Assembly: GCA_032164245.1 (NCBI GenBank)
Contig: JAVMKO010000001.1
Location: 77,621,892-77,685,891 of the forward strand
From: Sternotherus odoratus
Lineage: Eukaryota > Chordata > Testudines > Kinosternidae
Direction of reading: 5' to 3'
Length of the DNA: 64,000 nucleotides
The first letter of the stretch is position 1. Each line of letters begins with the position of its first letter. Made by a program: the position numbers and the translations under genes. The notes under the pieces were generated by a model, which saw nothing but the letters and a program-made list of their open reading frames with translations, was not told the origin of the DNA and did not search any database. Positions 21,993 to 32,800 of the stretch are shown piece by piece.

Positions 21993-22720
21993 AGCTGTAT
22001 CTTCTGCCCCACCGACGGGGGGTGGCCGAGAGATGCTTCCGGCACCCTGGGATCTGATGTAGAGAGTCCTGATGGTGCCCCCTGGGCCTGGTGGTATGCC
22101 CAGGGTGTCCAGAAGGGCCAGCCGGTGGGGTCCTGTGCCTGCGGGTCCTCACCTGTCCAATGCTCCTGCGGTGCAACTTGCTGTCCGTAAACGGAGTGAG
22201 GCGAGGCTGTGGCCGACTGAGAGGGCCACGGGGGTGCCGAGCCGGTAAAATGCTGCGGCGTGGCAGGGAAGCGGTGCCGAGAACAGGACCAGGGGTACCC
22301 GCGACGTCGGCTCAGTGACCGGTGTCTGCTCTGTGACTGGTGCCGGCTCGGTGATCAGTACCGGGGTGGTGACCGGTGCCGGGAGTACGATCGGCGCCAA
22401 GAGTACGACCGGCGCCTAGATGGGGAGCGGCGCCGGGACTCAGATCAGCACCGAGACTCCAACCGGCGTCGAGACTCTGATCGGTGACCGGACCTTGAGC
22501 GGTGCCGAGATCTGGAGCGGCATCTAGACCGGGAATGGCGCTGGGATCTTGATCGCCGTGATGTCGACCTGCGCCGAGACTCCGACCGGCGCCGGGAATC
22601 AAACCAGTGCCGGGAGTACGATCGGCGTCAGGAGCTCGAACGGCGCCAAGGCTCCGAAGGGAGAATGGAGCTGGGTCTTACTGGTGCCGAGGGCGGTATC
22701 ATGGCCGGCTTGCCTCTGGA

Positions 22721-23323
22721 CTACGCTGGACTCTGGATCACAGGCATGGGGTCTGTGAGCGCAATCTGTTCCCTCACAGCAGCGAAAGTCTCCGGTGTGG
22801 AGGGCGCATGCTGCTGCACCGGTGCTCTGGGAGGCGAACTGACACGCACCGGAATCAACGGGGCCTGGGAAGGCGCCGGAGTTGACGGTGCCGGTGCCGG
22901 TGCCAGTAACAGCTGTCCGAGCCATGGCTCTAAGGCTACCAAAGTTGAAGGTGCCGCAACTGAGGTCTCCGGTCGCCGCTTCCGGGCCAGGGAGTGCAAG
23001 CGGTGCCTGGGCTTTGCTTTCGGTCCCAGAGCCGGAAGTCTGGTGGCTGGCGCAGATGGCGGTACTGGGGCACTCTTCTGAGAGGTGCTCAGGGTGGGTT
23101 GCTTGTCCGCCTCCGGTGCCGGAGCCAGGGCCGCCTCCATCAGGATTTGCCGGAGACGAAAGTCCCTCTCCTTCTTAGTGCGAGGTCTGAATCCTTTACA
23201 GATTTTGCACTTCTCCATTAAGTGTGCCTCTCCAAGGCACTTTAGACACGCTTCGTGTGGGTCGCCCACAGGCATAGGCTTCCCACAGCGTAAGCAAGGC
23301 TTGAATCCCGGAGCCTTGGTCAT
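22721..23323 (-). pseudogene. DIRS gag, N-terminal part
   Basis: This open stretch of 200 codons starts MTKAPGFKPCLRCGKPM and has paired CxxC clusters (CLRCGKP, CLKCLGEAH, CKICKGF) followed by basic and proline/alanine-rich sequence. That fits the zinc-finger-bearing N-terminus of vertebrate DIRS gag proteins. The frame is lost at about 22720, and low-complexity sequence runs to 22150, where the gag-like signal continues in other frames. It is a transposon relic and not a host gene. Confidence 0.8.
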
Positions 23324-23680
23324 AAGGCGCCAGGCGAGCGAGGCAGGAAAACCTCCCCGCTCCTAACTAAACTATCAACCTAAACTAACAACTATTAACT
23401 TTAGGATAAGAACTATTAACAACTAATTTACAACTATTTACACAAGAAAGGCTAGGAGAATGGAGATTGCTTAAGCAGAACTCCACAGTTCCAGCAACCG
23501 TCACAGGTGGTAAGAAGGAACTGAGGGGGGTCAGGGTTGGCAGGGGTATATATACGGCACCATAATGGCGCCACTCCAGGGGGCTCCCTAGCCGACCCAG
23601 CCTGTTGCTAGGGGGAAAATCTTCCGGCAATCGTGCATGCGGCGCGTGCACACCTAACTGGAATGCATATGAGCAAGCAC

Positions 23681-23839
23681 TCAAAGAAGAATGTCATTTA
23701 CCAAGGATGTGTGTCTTGCAAAAGGATACACCATGTCCTGTGGGCTCAGCTGGATCCTGGTCCTGGCTGGGAGGCTCTTCAGCAAGGTCTGAATGGTCCC
23801 TTCCTGGGCTGGCTCCATCTCACAACTCCCACTCTGAAG
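23681..23839 (-). CDS. MEI1: MEI1 terminal exon w24, stop at the DIRS boundary
   Basis: 52 codons plus TGA, acceptor ggtattcag. It opens [20 protein letters not shown], continues [16 protein letters not shown] and ends after VNDILL. The first part matches the MEI1 C-terminus pattern. The last several codons and the stop (23681-23683) fall where the sequence becomes alignable to the inverted terminal repeat of the DIRS element, so the transposon may supply them. The length after the QDM motif is close to that of mammals, so a native stop nearby is also possible. Confidence 0.85.
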   Translation of the reverse strand, partial: LQSGSCEMEPAQEGTIQTLLKSLPARTRIQLSPQDMVYPFARHTSLVNDILL

Positions 23840-26800
23840 CTGAATACCAAAGGAAAGGGATGATTTCCAGACCAAAGGACAATGAACTGGTTTGTTCCTT
23901 CACATCTCCATCCCTTACTTCCCCCATCCAAAGGAGAGATTCCATAAGCAGAGGGGCTCATAGCAACACAAACGATACAATCCGAGCCAATGTTCCCTCT
24001 AATTTTTGACAGGCCATGTGCACAAAAAAGTTCTGTGCAAATTTTTGTGCACGCGGTGCTTCACCATGTGCGTGGGGTTTAGGATCTGTGTGCATGCGCA
24101 CACGCACACAACTTAGAGGGAACAGTGATCTGGGCACTGCTTGAAATGTTTTGCTTTCCTGTTCCACAGTACCCCCCTGACTGCACCAGTCACAAAGAGC
24201 CAAGCTGATCATCTGCAGGATCCTCCCCACCCCATTATCTTCTACCTCACAGAACCTGAAGCGTTTCCCAAGTCTCATAGCAAAAATAGACTCCCACATG
24301 CCCCCATTTCCCTTTTCCTCCTGGGCCTTGCCAGCACGCTTACCTGAAGTAGAAAGAGGCGTAAAGCGTGGGATGTGGCACCAGGAAGCTCTGCTAACTT
24401 GGCTTTTGCTGCCTCTTGGAGGATCTGGCTAATTTCACTTTGAGAAATGATATCGCTGCTCCGATACCTGACAAACTTGACCAACAGGGAAAAGGGGCAG
24501 TAAATAACAAAAGTTGCACTGATTCCAGTGGTGACTCATCTACACAAGGAAGCTGCACTTAACCAAACATAGCAAGGAATACTTGTAGCACCTTAGAGAC
24601 TACCGTAACTAGTTTATTTCAGCCTAAGCTTTCGTGAGCTATAGCTCACTCCGACGAAGTGAGCTATAGCTCACGAAAGCTTAGGCTGAAATAAACTAGT
24701 TAGTCTCTAAGGTGCTACAAGTATTCCTCACTTTCTTTACAGATACAGACTAACATGGCTGCTATTCTTGGACCTTAACCAAAGGTGAGGATTTTAAACC
24801 AATTTAGTCAAACCAATGCAAAAGGCTGTGCAAACACTCTACTTATGGTTTAAATCAGGCTTAATTCAGTTTAGCTTTAGTCAATTAAGAATGAGTTGAA
24901 AGCAAACCAAAATAAGCCATCCTTAAACTGAAATAAGAGTATCCACATGGGTTTACACTGGTTTAACTAATCAGTTGAAACTGAAGTTAAACCAGAGCAA
25001 CTTTCTTGGGCAGGCAAGACCTTAGCTAGCGAAGGGCAGAGTCTTAGATCAGCTGCCATCATCTTTCTTTCAGCAATATCTTCACACATATTTGACATGT
25101 GAGACCAGTGCTTCAACAATGCAGTAAAGCAAAGAAAACCACATATTCCCTGTACCTCTTTTCTCTCCCTGCCTCCGGGTATGATGGGAATGTTACACAG
25201 AGGAAGAACAGGGTGTATCCACCTAAAGATCATAATGTAGAAGGGACTTCCCTTCCGCACTTCAAGATTATTAGTCTGTTGTCCAATTATGGGCCAAGAA
25301 TACAGTTACAGACTGAAAGCAATGCAAGTGTGCATGTTGGGAGCTAAACTTATGATGTACCATCCAATAACTTACACACCTGCACTGTACTAATACACAA
25401 TTGATTCGCAGAACTGTTTACTCCTCCCCCTGCTCACCAAAGTCATCAGCCTGAGAATTTCTGGATGAAGGAAGGAGTTCTCACCACCATCCAGTAGTGT
25501 GAAGAGCAGGAATCGATTCCAGGGCTGTGAGATGACATGGAGCGCTGGAGGAGCAGGAAGAGAAACCCATCATAAGTGGTTTTAAAAACAGCAGTGGCAG
25601 GGTGCTCTTAGCGAAGAGCACTTCTTCATTCAAATCCTTCTGTTCTTCCTGCACGACACTAAGCCATAGGAGATAAAAATGGTATTTGTTTTATAACCCT
25701 TCATCCGGGGATGGTTTATCAGCTAGGAGGCCAAAGGCTTAGCCTCTTCTTCAACCACCACTTTCTGGTTTGGGGCCTCACACCAGGACTTTAGCTCATA
25801 TCTAACTCAGACACTACAGTGAAGCACTGGGGCTGCAGTATCAGGCGAGCCCATCGTCAGAGATAGAAAACCCAGTTGCCTTCTCCCCATCTCTGGCATT
25901 TGTACAAGTGATGGCTAAACTGATCTCCGGGGGCACTTTTCAGAAAGAGTAGGGAGCTCTCCCTAGCCGAGCTACAAGGGAAATCTAGGCTCTGCTCTCA
26001 CTGTGAGGGATATCATCATCACCTAACCATGGCCATGTGTTAATATTGTAAACTTATCAATAATTACATCCCATTATATTTTCATGGAGAAATCCTCTTA
26101 CCCCTTCCCCTGTGCTCTGTGGCTTATACTAGCCTTGTCTGCCCACTTCACCCAGAGCCATCTTCATGCCGTCTTTCACACTGCCGCCACCTCTGGACAT
26201 TCCTCTCCAGCCTCAGCCAAAGGGCCACCATCTTCTCCTCTTTCAAATTCTTCTGCAAGGCCCATTTCTTTTGTGATGCCCACAGTGATTAACGCAACTA
26301 ATTAAGGATAGGATATGGGGCAGGCAGCTAGATTTGAAGGGCATTTAGTAATGAAAACAAGAGCTCAGTATGTACATTTACAGACTGCTTGCATCCGACG
26401 AAGTGGGTATTAGCCCACGAGAGCTTATGCTTCAAAACTTTATAGCTAGTCTTTAAGGTGCCAGAGGACTTTGTTACCTCTGCTATTCCAGACTAACACG
26501 GCTACCTCTCTGATTATGTACATTTAGGCCTTTACTCCTGGGGGAATTCTGCACATCTGTGGATGCACAGAATTAATCTGTCTTGCATAATTTTGTGTTT
26601 ATCTGCATAAAAAACGTTTTGCATAAGTAGTGCAGTTCTGCCTTTTGCCACCAGAGGCTACTGTGGCATCAGAACACCCAGCTGCGGTCATGCCAGCTGA
26701 ACTAGCGCCACAGCAGCCTCTGGTGGGAAAAAGGCAGAACTGCAGCACTTTTTAGGCAAAATGTCCAAAATTCTATGCCCAGTTCTGCAGAATTCCCCCA

Positions 26801-29800
26801 AGGGAAGAGTTCATCACAGCACCCTGCCAGCAGAGCACACAGGGCTGCTGGGGGAGTCACAGATGGGTTCAGAATGGCTAGTGGGCAGGACAGACTGGAG
26901 CATGGGCTCAGGAGCTAGTGGGGTGACAGCGTTGAGCCTGGGGACAGGGGCATGGGGCTGCAGAGACCCATGGGGATGAGGGATGTGGGGACAGGGGCAG
27001 ACGTTCCTGACTGAATGGGAGAGGCTTGGGGTCAGTCAATATATGCATGAGGGAGGCTTCCCAACTCCCTAACAATCCCCCCCCCTCAGAGAAAAACCTC
27101 CCACCCACACCCAACACCCTCCAGGTTCACTCCTCAGCTCCTCCATTACCCATTGTGGCAGGGTGGGCTTGACCCAGCCTGCCGCCCCTTTAAGAGGGAG
27201 AAAAGCCCTCTGCAAACCTCCCGTGCAGAAAGCCTAATCAGCCACCTGGGCTCAGGCTGGATGAGCTGCACCTGGCAGCCTCCTCAGGAGGATATAAGCC
27301 TGCCAGGCAGGAAACCCAGAGTGGTGGTGGTATGGTAGTGTGGAGGAGTGAGAGAGAAAGATAGAGAAAGGTACAGAGCTAAGCTATAGAGCTGAAATAG
27401 AGCTGAGGCTAGAGGCCTGACAGAGCTGAACTATATAGAGTTGTGTAGAGCTGTAAGCTGTAGAGCTGTGTTAGAGCTGTAAGCGATAGAGCTGTGTATA
27501 AAGCTGTATATATTGGTGGTGGGGCCTTGCACTGTGAAATGAAGAGCACTGTTGGAGCCTAAGAAGAGTTTCCTGCCTGTGTTTGGAGAGGAGTGAGAAG
27601 ACGATCTGTCACACCATGTCTTCCCCAAGCCTTTGCACTGTTCCTGACAGGTGCAGGAAATACAGCTCTGTATTGTAATTTAAATGAATAACACAAAGTT
27701 CTGTATTAATATGCCTCGTAAGGAATCTATTTCTAAAAAAAATTTACCAGAATCTTTGTTACAGACATATTCACTGACAGATATTTTGAAATAAAATTAC
27801 CAAAATAATTGTAACTGGTATGATTATATTGTGTTATTTTGACAAAGAAAATATGCAGATTTTTTGCAGAATTTTCAAATATTTTGTGAAGAATTTTAAA
27901 TCTTTTGGCACAGAATTCCCCCAGGAGTAGACCTTGTCTACACAAAAGTTTGTAATGGCTTAATAAAACTAGTTTAGTTAAATTGACTAAAACCCCTGTG
28001 GATACTCCCATTTCAGTTTGAGTGGCTTATTTCAATTTTGCTTAAGCATCTTCCTAACCTATTTAAGCTAATGTAAGCAGTGTCGGGATGGGTGGCATCC
28101 GGTGGTGAGTTGCAGGAATTGCAATGACTTTTGGAAAATAACACCTTATTTGCTTAGACACACCCACTGCACCTGGCCTGCACTCTAACAGCCCAGATGG
28201 TCACTTTGGCTACTGTGGGACCCCCAGTTTCTGTAGTATTGGGGCAAGAATGATAAGGTGTCGATTGACCTGTTTATGTGAATGAGGGGTTGGGACATGT
28301 ATTTGGCCTTTAGCATGCTGGAGGGACTCGCCATCAGCTGGGTAGTGCTCACTAGACAAGGGACAGGAGTTCCAAAACCCACTGAATTGAGAGAGGCTAT
28401 GGACAGGCTTCTATACCTTGTGGTGAGGGCCTTTTCTGAGGGCCTCACAGGCCTATTGCACCTGGTCTCTCTCCCCTGTGGAATGTTAGAGCTGACTTTT
28501 GCTTCTATTAGGAGTCTAACTTCAGCCCACTGAGCTGAGGTTGCTTTGGGTCTGGTGGTGCCTCTGCACTAAGGCCCCCCACTATGAGCTGAAATCACTT
28601 AAGAGCTGAAAAATCACTGAGCTTTATCTTAAGTGGGGGGCCCTAAGCAGAGCAGTTCCTGTGTTGGCTAGTGGGCCAGTTCCTGAGACAGCTGGCAGAG
28701 CAGTTCCTGTGTTGGCTAGTGGGCCAGTTCCTGAGACAGCTGGCAGAGCAGAGTCGAGCTGCTGACAGAGCAGTTGCTGTGTTGGCTAGCAGGGCGGCTA
28801 GCAGAGTGACCAGCACGACTGGAGAGGCGGGGCAGTCGGCCTCTGACCAACGGCCCATGGTGAGGACTGCAGCACGACTGGAGAGGCGGGGCAGTCGGCC
28901 TCTGACCACGTAAGGTGCCCCATAACCTGCCCCCCCCACCTCGGTGGGGAGGTACAACTCTGCTGTGAACTTTTGAACTCTGCTGGGGCTGTTGGACTTT
29001 GGGGACTTTGGGGCTTGTGGGACTCAAGAACCCAAGGGAAAGGACACTGCCCATTTGCGTGTGTGTGTGTGTGTGGGGGGGGATTCTGGTTCATGGTTTG
29101 GTTTGTGACTTTTGTTTGTGGTATTTACCCAATAATATGCCACAGTGTTTCTCTCTGTCATTAAAAGGGTTTTGGTACATTCAGACTCTGTGCTTGCGAG
29201 AGGGGAAGTATTGCCTCTTAGAGGCGCCCAGAAGGGTGGTATATTGTTGTCCCAGGTCACTGGGTGGGGGCTCGAGCCGGTTTTGTATTGTGTCCTTAGA
29301 ATGGAACCACTGGATACTGAACCCGGCCCTTGTTGCTGCCAACTCTGATGGGCAGAAGGGTTACACTAAATAAGCCTGATTCAGACCAAAAGGAGCATCC
29401 ACCTAGCCTTTTGTACCAGTTTTAGCTAAATCAGTTTAAAATCATACCTTAAATCAAACCGGTGCAACTGCATGTGTAAACAAGCTCAAACTGTACAGAA
29501 AAGCTGTACCCGTTTGGTTGTCTCCCCACCTTTTGTAGGCCATTCACCTTCTTACAGTGTAAGCTCTTATACAGGTAAGGAGCATATCTTTGTGTGTTAT
29601 TCTATAGCACTCAGCACTCACACCAATCCTAACCTGGAGTTCTGGGCACATTTTTAATTTAGTAGTTTCCTCCCTGCCAACAATGATTCTTTTGTTTGGA
29701 GTACATTCATTCTTTGGTGTTCTCTCTCTGGGAATGTTTACACAGCCCCCAGAAGCAGAACTAAATCACAGAACTAAAAATTAATGGTAGCTTAGGTACA

Positions 29801-32800
29801 AGTAATAATGAATTTATAACGGGAAAGCAGAATTAAGTCCAGACCAGTAATATATATACTTGGTGTTTTAAGAGGGCCAATTTCACAAAGCACTTATGAG
29901 CCAAACCAGCTGGGAGGAAGAATTTTTAGTGCTGTAGTGTGAGCCCAGCAAACCAGAGTCTGTAGATCCAGGAGTGACCCTAACGGCCCATAATGTCCAC
30001 TGATGTAGGGTGCATTGTCTCTCATCAGACCCCACCAACTCACTACACCCAACACTTGCCAAGGTTCTGATCCAAAAGATATAGTGTAAGGCATCATATG
30101 AAAGCTAATAACATGCTGGTTATTAATATCCCTGCAAAATGCATGCATTAATGCTATATCTGAAGTTATGAATTCTCTCTAACATGATTAACACCAGACA
30201 GCCTACCCCAGGGGAAAGGTAATAAACAGGTCTGTCCTAGACAAAGGAACACGGGTTTACCTCAATTTAGATATTAGCAATAAACAAAGCTATCAAGTTA
30301 AACCAATGGGGGTTATCCTGGTCCTGAACTCAAGAGACAGAGAATTAAGATGGCTCCTGCACCCCACAGAAAGACAGCAGACTGGATTGCCAAGAGGCCT
30401 TTCTGACTTGTAAGACAAACACAATCCCCTTGGGGGCTACAGCGAAGAGAGAGAGATTCCATATCCTTCACCTTAGGAGACAAAGGAACCAAGCAATTTG
30501 ATTACTGTAATGGATCCTGCCAGAAAAAGCTGGAAAGACAACTGTGAGGGAGAGACAATACTTTGAACAAAGACTGTATCTTGCTAGATTACGTTTTAGT
30601 CTCTTCGATGCCTGTTTTCACTTTTATTTGCTTGTAACCACTTTCCTTTTATCTGGTTCTCATGTTACTGGAATAATTTGGTACCATATAGATCATTGGG
30701 GTACCAAATATTATGTGAAGGGGGTCATAACAGGTGTCTATGACCAGGTTATGGAGGGTGAATTAGGAATATGCCATTGATATGTGTGTATCTTTTTGGA
30801 ACTGAAGTTACGAATGTTAGATTGGGGTGCCTGTACTTCAAGCTTATGCTTGGTTTCTGCGTGGAAACTCAGGCAAGCTGGTGTTGACTTGAATGGCCTG
30901 CCTGATGGCCCATTAAAGGGCCATCAACTGCACAATGAACTTTGTCCACACCCGAGGAGAGGAGCTTCACCAGGAATGGGACATGCCTGGGCAAAAACTG
31001 AATCGTGAAGAGTCTGGTGATTGGACCATGTGGCTATGGACCTCCAGTTTGCAACTGGAATATGCATAAGGAGGAGGAGGGGCTTCGCCCAGAGAGGAGA
31101 GTCTATAAAAGCTGGAAGAAGCGTCCTCCATTTTGTCTTCTACCTCCAGCCTTCAGCCTGCCTTGTTTCCAGCTTTGGATGGAACTTTGCTACGCAGGGG
31201 AACTCTGGACAAAGGTGCTGACCCATCTCTGCAGGGGATGCTTTCCAAAGACTTTGATTGAAACCTGCAGTTTATTCTACCTTTGCTGCAAGCCTGAACC
31301 AAGAGATGTGCCATTACTGCATGTAATTGATTTCTTTTAACCTTTCCTAACCCTAACCTATACCTTTTTCCTTGTACAATAAACCTTTAGATTTTAGATT
31401 CTAAAGGATTGGCAACAGCGTGATTTGTGGGAAGATCCGATTGGTATATTGACCTGGGTCTGGGGCCTGATTCTTTGGAATTGGGGAGAACCATTTTCTT
31501 TATTTGGGGGATTGGTTTTCATAACCATTGGTCCCCAGGACAGGTGGTTGCTGGTGGTGATACTGGGAGTCTGGAGTGTCTTAAGGGGATTGCTTGTGTG
31601 ACTTGTGGTTAGCCGGTGGGGTGAAACCAAAGTCTTTTCTGTTTGGCTGGTTTGGTTTACCTTAGTGTGGAAAACCCCCAGCTTTGGGCTGTAGTTGCCC
31701 CTTTGGAAGCAATCTGTCCTGATCTCACACTCACAGTTGGATCCCACCAGGAACAGCACCATCACACTGGTATCACGTAACCATAACTTTTGTTTAATAA
31801 ACTTGTTTTACCTTTACTATAAACTCATTCAGTGCTGTGGCTGAAGAAAGGATGTGTTTACCCCAGTTACATTAAGATGTAATGTACTGGCTATTTAACA
31901 GAGCAACAAACTTAATATCCTCGGTGAATGTACAGTGATGGGTGCTGTGCACTGCAGAGAAACTTTGAGGAGCTGGGTGTCTGGAGTTCACTGATCGTAA
32001 CCCGCTAGGCAAGGCTTGGATTGGGAGCAGGGTGACCAAACAGCAAGTGTGAAAAACCGGGACGGGGTGGAGGGTAATAGGAGCCCATATTAGAAAAAGA
32101 CCCAAAAATCGTGACTGTCCCTATAAAATTGGGACATCTGGTCATCCTAGCTGGGAGAGCCTTGAGGAGTTTGCTGGTCAGGAAGACAGACTGGTGGGGC
32201 AGGGATCTGACATAATCCAATGTCCAGCAAAGCTCACTTTCGTTGAGGCAGAGAGGTAACACAGTGACTCACAGCTCTGGGTGTCCCCAGCAGTATGTTG
32301 CACCAAGGTCTGAGATTTGCTGCCGTGGGCTCCTCCTTGCTGGGTAGACGTACCCTCTGTGGCTGATTCGAATGGGTCACCGAGCAGAGAACTTTTCTGT
32401 TTCAAGACTGAAGACAGATCCCACTTCTCTGTATCATGAGGCTGAAACTAAGGGAAACCTTCTATTCCACGGACACAGCTGTAAGAAACCTTCTGCAGGC
32501 CAGCAGAGCGCACTGTGACATGGGGTTCTTGAGTTCAAATTCTGTGCTGAACTCTTGGTCTCTGGGAATACCACCACTTCCATATCCCATTTCCCTGTGC
32601 CCCTAATCTGGGACCAAAGTGCAACTGGAAACCTACAGGTAAAAGGCTCCATATCCATTCTTAGGCCCCTCAGTCACCTGGTTGTTGTGGCCTCACGGAC
32701 TGGAACAAATGACCTGCAGGTGAAGGTTCTGAATCCCATTCCCAAGCTATCTAGTCTTTTCAATCACAGCAGTCATGAGATGGGGAACATGATTTTTGTT

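Larger units (their letters stand above)
17046..23702 (-). mobile_element. DIRS-like retrotransposon (tyrosine recombinase type), defective
   Basis: The ends carry inverted terminal repeats of about 125 bp. The left end (17046-17175) and the reverse complement of the right end (23575-23702) share ctcatatccattccagttaggtgtgcac-type sequence and the stretch ending ctagggagc. Reading on the minus strand, gag comes first (from 23323), then RT-RNase H (19637-18144), then the N-terminal part of a tyrosine recombinase (about 17800-17190). This order and the inverted ends define DIRS-group elements. It is inactive: gag holds a solo LTR and an internal stop, the RT active site is mutated, the recombinase is frameshifted, and its second half is deleted so that its reading runs straight into the terminal repeat. 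No methyltransferase domain is visible. The element lies directly at the 3' end of MEI1. Confidence 0.93.

Noticed and set aside
22149..22758. Arg/Asp/Gly-rich frames on both strands
   Set aside because: Imperfect short tandem words (gaccggtgcc, gcgccgagactc) within the degenerate gag region of the DIRS element. Low-complexity coding appearance only.
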